From positions 2,081,345 through 2,145,344 of the forward strand of contig BCKC01000008.1 in the NCBI GenBank assembly GCA_001600455.1: a stretch of DNA of 64,000 nucleotides, written 5' to 3'. The translations under genes were made by a program, and so were the position numbers. The notes below the pieces were generated by a model. The model had not been told where the DNA came from, ran no database searches, and saw only the letters and a program-made list of their open reading frames with translations. This document shows positions 25,501 through 38,425 of this stretch, in pieces (position 1 is the first letter of the stretch; every line of letters begins with the position of its first letter). The DNA is from Endocalyx cinctus. Lineage: Eukaryota > Ascomycota > Sordariomycetes > Amphisphaeriales > Apiosporaceae.

Positions 25501-26784
25501 CGCCCCCCCGACAACCTCTCCGCCCCTCCGTATACGGGCATCAACGACATGTCATATTTCATGTATACGTTCCTATTCTAGTATATTCTATTCTACTGCA
25601 TCTAATGGAATAGAAACGCCGAAGACGGGAATACCGGCACTCGGGCTATGTCGGCAATGCGGTAAACAAGGGATACACACGGCGTCCCCTTTAAACCAAT
25701 TACAAGTTTTCTGAAGGCCGTCAGAAAAAAAAAAAAAGAAAAAGCAATATGTTATGAGATGTAGTATAACTTTAAAAAGGTGCAGAAAGCCATCTTTCTC
25801 AAGAGGGTAATACTAGTCTATCATTATTGCTTTTCTACTAAAATATCACAGAGTAATATTGAAAATAAAAAGTCATGACTTCGTTGATTTTCTGTACCGA
25901 TGATCACTATGGGGAGAGAGGCGTTAGACATGTCACTTACGATGACTTTCAGATCATTATTGCATTTTCAAATTGACTTATTTCTTATTGACCTGTTTCT
26001 CACTAGGAGACAGGCCCCCTTTCCTATGTAGCTATATTTGCATATCATCAACTCATTCGCTCATATTCCTTTTGACTATCGCAAAAAGAAACAGACGAGG
26101 AAAAAGAAACGAAATGAATCGTATGAAACGGCATAAAACCTCCCTTATACTATTCCATTGAAGAAAAAAAAAATCCCTTGAACTCCTTAAGCCATGCATG
26201 CATATGTGTTTGTTTTATGAGTATAAATGCCAGAAAGCAGAAATCAGAAGACGAAAGTAACAAGAATAGGCGTCTCCAGCCCAAGACGCAGAAACAAGAC
26301 GGTGCTTAGGTCAACGTCGTTATCCTAGCTACCAGTACAACCACTCCCCTCATAAATCTCTCCCACTCGCGGGGGCAAGGTAAGAAGAGTAAAAGTAATG
26401 CCTCATATTCCAACATTAAGCAGAACCAGCGCGCATCTTATGCCAAGCCTGAATTGTAGTTGTCCTTCAAGGTCGTATTTGTCTTTGATTGGAGAGATAA
26501 CATGAATACTCCGCTTTCAAAGTAGAACGGTGAAGATAAAGAGAGAGAAAAAACGACTCGCTGAAAACGAGGGTGAAAGAAAACCAATAGCGTAGAGACT
26601 TGTGATTGTGGTATCCGCAAGAAATAATCGAGTTAAATGTGTCATAACGGTCGTTGAGGGGGAAAAAATATCAAAACAAGAAACTGGCATCATCGTAATA
26701 TGAACAAGTCTTTAATCCATTATGAGAAGATATTGAGTAATGATCAAAACCTCCTTCCCTTTCCAATTTGAGACAATTCATCTT
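22565..26784. other. 4.2-kb spacer without recognisable genes
   Basis: The largest clean gap outside the transposon block. It is AT-rich with alternating purine/pyrimidine dinucleotides (TATATA near 24.05 kb, TGTATACGTGTATATG near 23.64 kb), telomere-like repeats at 25.03 kb and A-runs at 25.30 and 25.73 kb. All open frames are under 120 codons with no domain-like content. It must contain the promoter of the TRP/ML-like gene at its left and the 3' end of the Arg/Ser-rich gene at its right. Confidence 0.5.
25025..25055 (+). repeat. Short interstitial telomere-like repeat
   Basis: Five degenerate units of the GGGGTT/TTAGGG type in a row, in the pattern GGGGTC-GGGGTT-GGGGTT-AGGGTT-GGGGTT. The fungal telomere unit is TTAGGG; TTGGGG variants suggest an old, decayed interstitial block rather than a telomere. 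Confidence 0.75.
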
Positions 26785-29493
26785 TTAATTTTCCTCGTCA
26801 TCCTCCTCGATAGGAGCCGGCGTCCTGCGCTCGTTTCTGCGCTTGGGTCTCCGATGCCTAGAGCTGGAGATGTTGCTGGCCGAGTCTTCGGGCGCGAGGT
26901 CGAAGTCGTCGCCGCCCCAGTCGCTCTCGCTCGTCACGCCGTCTTCGTCCCCTGCCCACGGAGGTCTCTCGAAGCCTGATCCGCCCGAGAGCTGCGGGAG
27001 CACGTCGATCTTTCCGGCGCGGCGGTGTTGTTGGCTCATAAGAAGGCCGTTATTGCGCTGCCTAAGCGCATTTCGCACCACTTCGGCCCGCTCGTGTAAT
27101 TTCTCGAACGCGTCCTCGAGCGCCTCCATGCCCTGGTATATCTCGCGCTCCACCTCGGCCAAGGCTGCCATCTCGATTTCCTCGTCGTGCGAGACAGGCT
27201 GGCGGTTGTAAGAACCTGGCGCCGCGGAAGACGACAGCGAGACAAAGGAAGCAGGGGTAGCCCCGCGGGAGTAGACGCCCGAGTACGGGGTCGTGCTTCG
27301 AGATCCTCCGAGGCCAGGTGTATTTCGCATCCCCGGTCCTCGAGATGGCGGCGGGGAGAAGAAGCCATTTCCTGGAGTGGCACCTCGAGATAACGGATTC
27401 TCTGCCGTCGGGGTCAACATATCGTCGACGTCAGCTCCGGACCAAAGGAATCCATCGAATCGTCCCGATACGAGAATCTCCCATTCTTGTCGGCTGATAT
27501 CGGTCATGGTCGCAAGGAGATCGTGATGATATGGATGCTTAACAAGATACACGGCCGTTTCAGCGTCACGAGGTGCCTGAGACAGGCGATATAGTCTTTG
27601 TAGCGAAAGCCCCGTCTTGATGAGGAAATCCACCCGGCCCTTTCGCATCGGTGTCGGCGCCCGCATACCAGATTTCAACTCTCGGGAGCCGGCTATCAAA
27701 GCATTGAAGTAAGGTCGTTGCTCCGGTTCTAGGTTGGTGAGAATGGCGAAAGACAAGGTCTCCTCGTCAACGTCCGATGGGGGAGGGGCCTCGGCACAGT
27801 TGTTCATCCATTTGTCGACTGCCGACCTAACTTTCTTGGACTGTCTCAGGTAGTGCTCTCTGAATTCTTCTGCGATGTCTGGGTCGACCTTAACCGGGGA
27901 AGAGGGTCGAGGTGGTAATTCGGCAACGTTTTCGATAGCGGTCGCACCTAGCGACGAAAGATCGAACGGTGGCCACGGAGGCATCTCTACCCTTCCACCG
28001 ACCCGCTCCAACACTTCACCCCATCCAAGTCCACGATGATCCTCGGGGTTTTCCTCGCACATAACACAGGTACATCCTTCCGGGGGGAGCTCTCTCGAGA
28101 AAACGTCCTCTAACCGATCCAATAGTCTTCTTGCCACTGACTTGTGTCCCGTAGCTACGGCGATTGATCCCTGTTTCTGTAGGACGCTCTGGTATTGATC
28201 TAGGAGGTTGAAGAAGGGTGCAAATAAGGTATCACACCCCGTCAAAGGCGGATTAGACGGCCTCGTGCCATTTTGCCGTGGTAGTACAGATAAGAATGTT
28301 TTGGACACAGGGTGCATCAATCCTCCATGCTGGAGCAAGTAGTCAACCCGGGGTACTTCTTGTATATTCAAAGGGGGTGGTGGAGGTGGTGGTGGGGGAG
28401 GGCCGAAGTCAGTCGCGGGAGTTGCCGTGGGGGTAGGGCGGTCCATGTCCTCGTACTGCATCTGCGCGTTCGTCTTTTCATCCCGAAAAACGTGCGGCGG
28501 GGGAAATTGAGGTGGAACGTTGGTAGGGGTTTTGGGCGAGGAATCCTGCACAGACGATGGAGAGTCCTCGGCTGAGAGGGGACTGGGTATTCGAGAAACT
28601 CTTTTCGAAGAAGATCTCTTTGGTGGAACAGATGTCGTGGCCGACGGAGCACCGGCGGTTCTAACGTCGCTGAACTGAGATTCTCCGTCGTCAACAACCT
28701 GCATACCAGGTGGCGGCGGTGGTGGATATGAAGGAGATTTGACATATGTAGCCTGGCTCGAGGCCTTCGATATCTTGGACTTGTCGTCGTGCTTCGAACT
28801 CGAGCGCGAGAGACCAGAAGTCCTCGACTTCGGTCTTTCCGATCCAGAGCCATTTTCCTCTCTCAAAGTCGGAGTAGCCGTCTTGCTACGCCTCTTCTTC
28901 TTCTCTCCAGAGAGGTCGGTCTCCGGCGGGCTAGGTGGGCGATCATCTTTTGATGGAGACCTTGACCGCCTCCTACTCCCAGAGCTGATATTGGTGGCCT
29001 CCGGGGTGAAGGGGTCGTGGCGACGCGCGGAGGAAACGTCTTCTCGACTATGTACGGCTTCTTTGCTGTGGGCTTTGCTGAAGGTGGGATAGGGTAGGCT
29101 GACTCTACTACCGGACAACGACGCCGTTCTTAATTCGGGGACTAACTCGCTCATGGAAGAGGAAGCGGCGGCGGCAGCTCTCTTCTTCTCCCTATCTCTT
29201 TCTTTCTCTTCTTTTGTACGATGTCTGCGGTGCGAGGAGGAAATATGCGAATCTCCGTCGACAGGGGTCCTGGATTTTGAAGATCGGGAGGAATGATGTT
29301 TATGGTGGCGATGACCGTCCTTTTCACTCTTAGTCCGATCACGATCACCCTTGGACCGTTTATGTTCTCTATGTTCTTTATGTTCACGATCTCGATCCTT
29401 ATCTCTTGGAAGGTCGCTCATAGTGGTAGACGTGGCTGCGTCGCCATCGTGGTCGTGAGAACCCATCGTGGGTAACTGACATGTGCAACCCAA
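26785..29493 (-). CDS. Conserved fungal protein with Arg/Ser/Lys-rich N-terminus, single exon
   Basis: Open frame of 902 residues without an intron. Residues 1 to about 330 are low-complexity: repeated DRDREHKEHREHKRSK, histidine/serine runs, then PPPPPP tracts (GPPPPPPPPPPL). A conserved globular part spans about residues 350-680: QEVPRVDYLLQHGGLMHPV, then ARRLLDRLEDVFSRELPP and a GCTCVMCEE cysteine cluster. It continues with KVRSAVDKWMNNCAEAPPP, VDFLIKTGLSLQRLYRLS and SRQEWEILVSGRFDGFLWSG. The tail is Gly/Pro/Ser-rich, then a coiled-coil-like segment (EIEMAALAEVEREIYQGMEALEDAF) and an acidic C-terminus. I do not recognise a named domain; the CTCVMC cluster could bind a metal, but the fold is unknown. 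In-frame ATGs at residues 10 and 25 are alternative starts. A nuclear, RNA- or chromatin-associated role is only suggested by composition. Confidence 0.8.
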   Translation of the reverse strand: MGCTCQLPTMGSHDHDGDAATSTTMSDLPRDKDRDREHKEHREHKRSKGDRDRTKSEKDGHRHHKHHSSRSSKSRTPVDGDSHISSSHRRHRTKEEKERDREKKRAAAAASSSMSELVPELRTASLSGSRVSLPYPTFSKAHSKEAVHSREDVSSARRHDPFTPEATNISSGSRRRSRSPSKDDRPPSPPETDLSGEKKKRRSKTATPTLREENGSGSERPKSRTSGLSRSSSKHDDKSKISKASSQATYVKSPSYPPPPPPGMQVVDDGESQFSDVRTAGAPSATTSVPPKRSSSKRVSRIPSPLSAEDSPSSVQDSSPKTPTNVPPQFPPPHVFRDEKTNAQMQYEDMDRPTPTATPATDFGPPPPPPPPPPLNIQEVPRVDYLLQHGGLMHPVSKTFLSVLPRQNGTRPSNPPLTGCDTLFAPFFNLLDQYQSVLQKQGSIAVATGHKSVARRLLDRLEDVFSRELPPEGCTCVMCEENPEDHRGLGWGEVLERVGGRVEMPPWPPFDLSSLGATAIENVAELPPRPSSPVKVDPDIAEEFREHYLRQSKKVRSAVDKWMNNCAEAPPPSDVDEETLSFAILTNLEPEQRPYFNALIAGSRELKSGMRAPTPMRKGRVDFLIKTGLSLQRLYRLSQAPRDAETAVYLVKHPYHHDLLATMTDISRQEWEILVSGRFDGFLWSGADVDDMLTPTAENPLSRGATPGNGFFSPPPSRGPGMRNTPGLGGSRSTTPYSGVYSRGATPASFVSLSSSAAPGSYNRQPVSHDEEIEMAALAEVEREIYQGMEALEDAFEKLHERAEVVRNALRQRNNGLLMSQQHRRAGKIDVLPQLSGGSGFERPPWAGDEDGVTSESDWGGDDFDLAPEDSASNISSSRHRRPKRRNERRTPAPIEEDDEEN

Positions 29494-31180
29494 TCGGGCC
29501 CGACCGCTATTCGAATTTCACAGGTACGGTGGGGATAGTTGGATGGTTGGTTGTCGGAATAATTGTAGATTAAGATGGCTGGGTTGATTGATTGATAACT
29601 CTATCTTCTCAACTCGATTGATTGATTATTTAATAGTTCGGTATACTGCTTTAGAATTATCGGGATTGATAAAAGGTGGTTTTTCTATTTCTTTCTGGTA
29701 TTGTATTTTCAAGTTACGTCGACGTAAAGATGGAGGGGGGGAGAGAAAGATGAAGACGTAGAATAAAAAAAAAAAAGACGGGACTGCTTTTTTTGGTGGT
29801 AGGGTATAACACGTAGTGATGGATAAAAATACCCTACCAAGAGGAATATTGGCGGTTGTTGGGTGGTGACGAGCTACGCAGCCGCCTGTGATTCGATAAT
29901 TAACCTGCCTTACAGGGGTTTCTTTACAAGGGTTAAGAACCTTTTAGAGGATGCAAGATGGAGATGGTCGAGAAAGTTCTTAGGGAGCCTAGGGTCTTCT
30001 TTCAGCGCTCTTTTGTACCTAAAATGCAATAAGAACAACACTCTTTTACCTACTGTAACAGCCTAGCGGTGCCTAGCGGTGCCTAGTATATGCGCTTTTT
30101 TTTTTCTTTTTAGGCCGGGTAAAACGTCTTGTTAAGATATACACTAAAGTGATCGAATGACCCCTCCATTGGGCACTACCGCCTCTTTACTAACCTCCAG
30201 CTTTATAACTAGATTTAAATACTCGGTCTGCTTCTTTATTCAAATATCTGTCAAACACTCTTATTCACCGAGTTACAGTGAAACAAAATAATTATGATAA
30301 ATCAAGACAACTAAGTCAACTTTTATTTTCATTAAGTATAAGTATACGGAACCTACATGACAATTATTTGATGTTAATTCACAAGTTTAGGGTATTCGGA
30401 TAATACCCTCGTTACACTACTGACTCACATACTATTATAACCAACCAACTCGCCATTCTCCAATATTTCGTAAATCCGTTGGTAATGTATATATCGTTAT
30501 GTTACCATATACTACGTGGTAAACTCGGTCTGTCGTGAGTCGGGGACTCTTCTTCCCATCGTATCGTTTTGTTTCAAACTCTTCATCCAAATCCAATGAA
30601 TTACCCTCGGACGAGTTAGTGAAATGCCACCCGCATATGCGACCCCGCTGCAATGCGCCTCATCCGTAGGCCACCAAGGACCGGAACTGCATTCCAAATG
30701 CATACACGTAGTAGAATATATGATGTGCCTGCATATCGGGCATCGAGAATGTGAATCCACCGAGTCTGCCACCAGATTCACACGTCTCGTATCTGGGTTC
30801 GATCTGCATTAGTTAAACCCTTTTACCTTCTACCAAGTATTCAAGAATGAACTGTCATCTATCAAGCCAATAAGTAGCATAGTCTTCATGAACGCGAGAA
30901 AAGAAGAGAAAAAGAAAAGAAAAGAAAATATGCAGCCGCAACATCACTAGTTTACCAAGAGAAATTTGACTTCTTTAACTCTCTATATTGAGATTCTGTA
31001 GAATATAATGTGATATCGGGGTAGGAGAAGCAACTTGCTCTATGGGGTAAATAACACTAAAAAACAAACAAAATATGCAAATCTATTTAGCTCTAGTTGT
31101 TCCTCCCTCTCGCTCCATAGAACTCGACCTATTTAGTCTCGTTCGTCTTTTTTTTATTCCCTCCCAGGTCATCCATTCAT
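29494..31180. other. Intergenic spacer, no gene seen
   Basis: Between the 5' end of the Arg/Ser-rich gene and the 3' end of MET3. Holds GATTGATT repeats near 29.59 kb, an A-run at 29.77 kb, a duplicated GCCTAGCGGT at 30.06-30.08 kb and chance open frames under 90 codons. Confidence 0.5.
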
Positions 31181-33408
<2,228 letters not shown>

Positions 33409-33472
33409 TTACCGGGTACCGACCGGTATATGGATAGGTATAAGGACTGATGATAGCTACCTCTTAGAGACA

Positions 33473-33537
33473 GCAAAGTGAGAAGGGACAAGAGAGGCAA
33501 GAGAGGCAAAAGAGACAAGAGAGGAAGAAGAATTGAC
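33473..33537 (-). promoter_or_regulatory. CT-rich tract upstream of MET3
   Basis: On the coding strand this is a long pyrimidine stretch made of repeated CTCTCTTG / CCTCTCTTG units about 100-165 nt before the MET3 start codon. Such CT tracts often lie at transcription start regions of strongly expressed fungal genes. Role inferred from position and composition. Confidence 0.5.
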
Positions 33538-36074
33538 TTGCAAGGGAAAAACTAGATAGAACGTTGGGCTTGAAGAATGAAAGAACAGAGAACAAGATTT
33601 CTATCCACCCTGATGGCGAAGGTGGGAGTATGCCAATAAATAATAAAAAAAATTAATAATAATACTGTGGCAGAAGAAGCTAGTTAACACCGTAGTGTGT
33701 GTGCAAAGTACCTAAGCTAGCTATGTATACTACGTATTGTATGGATGGTAAGCCGTGGGGTCTTCGGGAGAGTGGGCTAAGCTACGTATACCGGGAGATG
33801 ACAGGAAGATGGTAGGTACCTAGCAGACCGGGGTCAATAAGTTCAATGGATGTGCCATAGTAAAGCTAGGGTATCTTGTGTCAGATCTGCGTGAGATTGG
33901 CTAATAATAAATTACTTAGTGTGTAACTGAATTTGGAGGGGGAAGAGAGAGGAGTGAGAAATCTGAAAGTGGAGAGAGTAAAACATAAAGATTAAGAACT
34001 AGATTTTGTTACCATCCATAACGTATCAATTACTACCTCCTTGGTTTGGTTAGGTTAAGTCAAGTAGCGACTTTCAAGCAGCGACTTTCAAAGCTCACTT
34101 ACTTACATGCTATGCGTGCATGTAAAACTATGCGTAAAACGTTTGAGATAATACCAATATCGTACGGTAAAATAAAGAGATGCTTGGTAATCTAATTTTC
34201 TGACGATTCCTAAGTTTCTTATTTCGCAATCACAAAGTCGGTCGCCCTTAGCCGCTAGTCCCGATGACGTGCTCAGGAACCATTCATATCCAATTACTCC
34301 ATCCAGCCCGTACCTTTTTTTAATACAGTAGGGAAAAAAAGACCAAAAAAAAAACCGGCCAACCTAGTTAACCGGTCGGCATCAATTAAGACCGACGAGC
34401 CGTTGTTCAACAACCGAATCTTGGTTGTTGAAGTCCTGGAAAAAAAAGACTCGTAATCCTCATGTAAAGAACTCGCATCGTTCATTGAAACCTTCTACAT
34501 CCGTATCTGGATACGTGGTCATCTGAGAACCGGGGGTATCTTATCTATAAGTTGAGGTTGTTCAGATGTAACGAGGTAGCAAGTTGAAGAGTTGAGTTTC
34601 CACAAACAAAAAAAAACTCCCATGATCAACTAACCGTTCGGATATGAGGGTACGAGGGCCGCCCATCCTTGAATCCACACTACTGTACGTACAAGTTTAT
34701 TCTACTTCCTCTTCTAGAAGTCATTCTCGATAGGTTAGATATTTAGTCGGACGAATCTTAGTACTCGATATCCAGTTTCACTGCATACTAAACTCTATCG
34801 TTCGCATTGCGTGCGACTTAACACATCTCGCAACATCCTTACCCTGTAACTCAAATACCCCAATCGGCTCTTGCCAACCTGGTAAACAAGTTTCACATAA
34901 CCTAACCTCATCGAGGTCTGGAGGAAAACTGCGTTTAACGCGTTTCTAAAAATTGATTCCTAGACGGAATAATAATACGGAGTTAGTAACGGTTAGTAAA
35001 GCTCGATCGATAGCTTGGACTAGTATAGCTATAACGTACTATAACATAGTAATTTTCAAAATATCTCTAACGTTAGCGTTTATTTTCACGTGGGAATATG
35101 TGTTCGCAGCTTTGGATATGCCCGTGTAACCCGCGGCGTCAATCATCATGCAATGGGAAAATATCCAGGTTTCCCCAATTGCAGATCCACGGAGTCAATT
35201 TTTGGGAGGAAATACCAAAACAAAAAGGTAAAGCGGAGGCTTATAGAACCCAGGATATTTCCCACCCTGGATACTGTAAAATACGTATGCCGTGCCAACC
35301 TTTTTTCACTTTATTTTTTAAGATGAAAAAAAAGGGGTTTCATACGCGGAAGGCTTGCGAATCACAAAATAAAGAAAAAGAAAAGAGCCTCTCACCTCCG
35401 TAGAACGAATCAGTTCAACGTAGATTGGATCGTCACCGTCGTGGCTTGTAATTGGTAAATAAAACCGGCCGTTTTAGATTATCCATACGTGAGCTGTGTT
35501 ATTGCGTAACCTATTGATATAAGAATAATTTGGACTATGTATGTGGTGTTTTCAGCTACTTACATACATATGTGCTTTGTAATTAAGTACCTATACGCAT
35601 TAAAATATTCTTTTACTCGGCCTAACTGTGTAAAAAGGGGTTATTCAACTTGCTTCACTTGGCTTTTTTGGCGTCTTGGCAGTGTATAGGCTCCATCAAG
35701 TCATATAAAAGAAACCGAGGTCGGGCTGGTCGGGTTATTCAGATCAACATGGTACCTTGTCGTCAAAAGATAGATCTGCATTAATCATTCGATAGGGGGC
35801 GAAACGAGGCATGAAACCACAATAGTAATGTAGATAATAATATCTGTCGTGCAAGACGTTTTGGTCGGCCGAGTCCCAGGAGAGTGTTTAGCTAGTGTAG
35901 TGTGTACTTAGTAGGAAGGCTATTTAAAAAAAAGAAGAATGGGAGAAGAAGAGAGAAGAAAAACAAGTGCGGCTGTTACTCCTTCTTTACTAATAATCTC
36001 ACGGCTGAACAGGAGCTGATATGCAAAAAGGATATAAATAAGAGCACAGCCTAATATATCTACGTCAACACACT

Positions 36075-36075
36075 A

Positions 36076-36102
<27 letters not shown>
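36075..36102. repeat. (TA)n microsatellite
   Basis: Roughly 13 uninterrupted TA units in the spacer upstream of the hydrolase gene. Confidence 0.9.
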
Positions 36103-36106
<4 letters not shown>

Positions 36107-36770
36107 CCATCAAAATGCGTCATAGATGGGCCAAGTAATATACCCAAGTTAAAATCTCACCTTAGTAACCCGGAGATAATAAACCAATACCCTGTCGGCA
36201 GTATTACCGCCGAATATCCCAATGGGATTACAGCCTCACAGGCTAAAGGCTGTAATAAGGACTTGAAGGATCTTTGTAGGATTCTGTGAGATAAGCTTTT
36301 TAGTAAGGTAATTTTACCACTGTTCTTAATACGTAGTAGTTCAATTACAGAATGAAAGCTGTCAAATGTGGATTAAGTCTGATCTTACACCCGTCCCACT
36401 CTCGAGGAACTCTCCGTGGATCGGCTCCGTGGGATTCCACGGTTCCCGAAATTTCGATATCCAGTCCGAAAGTCATGATATCGGATCACGAGATTTCGCG
36501 ACCGGATACAATGTAATGGCCGTGAGAGAACCCTTCTATCTATGCGTCCCAGCGCGTGGCTCACGCGCGGTGGGACCCTTTGATAGCCCACTTTGCCGGC
36601 TAGAATCATTTCAAGCCCCCCCTTCCGACGCTATGCCTTGGAAAACCCTAGCGGCGAGGGGTTCAAACCTCGTCGGACTATGCGATTCCACGGCAACAAT
36701 TCTACGGCAAGATGGCATGATCTTCACGGCAATTCGTCTCGTACTTACCGGTACATCAAGTTTGTATAGC

Positions 36771-36778
36771 TATATAAG
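36771..36778 (+). promoter_or_regulatory. Putative TATA box of the hydrolase gene
   Basis: TATATAAG about 183 nt before the hydrolase start codon, with a following pyrimidine-rich leader. Position and match are good, but not tested. Confidence 0.45.
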
Positions 36779-36960
36779 AAGCAGGCTCTCTACAAGATGA
36801 AATAGTCACTCGTGATAAAAGATACCATCACGTCTTATCATTAATAGTCTTCTCGTATACCAAAATCCCCCACTTTCCGAGGTTCTTTCTATTTACGCAC
36901 CAACGCAAAATACGACAGAATCGAAGCCCAATTCTAAATCAAAAAAAAGAAGCTCCAACA

Positions 36961-38072
36961 ATGCCTATCCAAAGCGACCTCTCCCTCGACGTCGGCAAGT
37001 TCTCCCTCGACAACCTCACAACCGAAGCCACACAAATATGCGACGGTCTCGAAGCAGCCATAAACGCGCAGCCGAAATGGTGGGAAGTGGGCGCCGCCCG
37101 ATTTCGGCAGATGAGCGAAGAGGGAGCTACCGCCCTGCCCGTGCCTGTCCGTCTTCCCGAGGCTGAGGATACGTTTGTGCCCTCTCGGGAGGCCGGTCGC
37201 GACGTGCCCGTCAGAGTATACAAGCCGCAAGGGGGGAAGGAGAGTAAAGGGATCCTCATCCACATCCACGGAGGTGGGCATGTAATCGCTACTCATAAGG
37301 AGTTGAGTCTACATCCGATTCTTTTCTTTAAAAAACGAGTTTTATTAGAGGGCTAACCATAAGAAAATTAATTAATAGCTGGGACTTTCGCCTCAAATTA
37401 TTCGCCGACAAATGCCACCTTACCGTCGTATCTATCGGCTACCGACTCTCGCCCGAGAACCCTTTCCCCGCCGACGTCGAGGATTGCGTCGACGCGACCT
37501 CTTACCTGATCGACCACGCATCCGAAAGATTTCCAGGAGCCGGCAAGGTGGTTTTCCTGGCTGGCGAGTCCGCCGGCGCGACCCTGGTGGTGAGCACGGC
37601 CTTCGCCCTGCTCAGAACGAGGCCGACGTACCGATTCTTGGGTCTGGTGCTCTTGTACGGAGCGTACGACACCTCGCTCAGCATGCCCACGGTCGTGCAA
37701 GCGGAGCGGAACCTCATGATTAACTACGAGTTCATGAAACAATGTATGGATGCGTACGCTCCCGATAAAGACGACGCCGCGCGCAGGGCCCCGGTCGTTT
37801 CCCCCCTATACGAGAAGTTGCAGGAGTTGGCCCTCCTGACGCCCGAGAAGAAGCTGCCGCCCGCGTTGTTCATGTGCGGCACTCTCGACCCTTTGCTAGA
37901 CGAGAATATCCTGATGAGTGTTAAGTGGATGGCTACCGGTAGCGAGGCCGTCGTAAAATTCTTTAATGGGGCTCCTCACGGTTTCGATCTGTTCGGTGGT
38001 GCCCATGCGGTCGCGGGCGAAGCGATTACTATCCAATTCATACAAGAGAAATTAGACGCGGCATCTAGCTGA
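36961..38072 (+). CDS. Alpha/beta hydrolase (HSL / abhydrolase_3 family), 2 exons
   Basis: Predicted 344-residue enzyme from exons 36961-37301 and 37379-38072. It has the hormone-sensitive-lipase family layout: oxyanion-hole motif HGGG at residues 103-106 (LIHIHGGGHVIA), nucleophile Ser178 in GESAGA, Asp284 in GTLDPLLDE and His314 in GAPHGFD. The triad is complete, so an active carboxylesterase or lipase-like enzyme is expected. No signal peptide is evident, so it is probably intracellular. The intron uses a weak donor (GTTGAG) but has a perfect GCTAAC branch point, and the join gives THKD-WDFRLKLFADK, as in relatives. Skipping the intron would stop translation shortly after the HGGG motif. 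The substrate is unknown; related fungal enzymes act on short-chain esters, lactones or secondary metabolites. Confidence 0.88.
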
Positions 38073-38425
38073 TCTATCCATACGGGTTACGAAAGACAGG
38101 GCACCACAAGGCGACTTCTTCCCAGCCCCTAGGTTAATGATCTCCTCTTTCGCAGCAAGAAATCCGAGGCCAGACTCTAGAGACGCAGTCTGGTATTCAG
38201 GTGTAAGGGTGTAGGTTTGGGTTACAGATCTTACCTTGCCCATCAGGATGGTTCCGGTAATAAGATGTCGTGTCTGTTAAAAGAGGGGGTGTTCTTCGGC
38301 GATCGCTGGAGGCAATAAGAGACACGCAAAGCATATTTGGGTAGACAGTAGCTGTCGAGAAGCACACCGGAAGAGAATAGTCTGCACATATTGTATTCAG
38401 GAATAACGTATAGATACTAAGCATC
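38073..38425. other. Short spacer between convergent genes
   Basis: 353 bp between the stop codons of the hydrolase and HOM2. No feature seen. Confidence 0.5.

Noticed and set aside
36640..36690. tRNA B-box-like GGTTCAAACC
   Set aside because: The arms do not form a 5-bp T-stem around a 7-nt loop, and no acceptor stem or matching A box could be folded around it.
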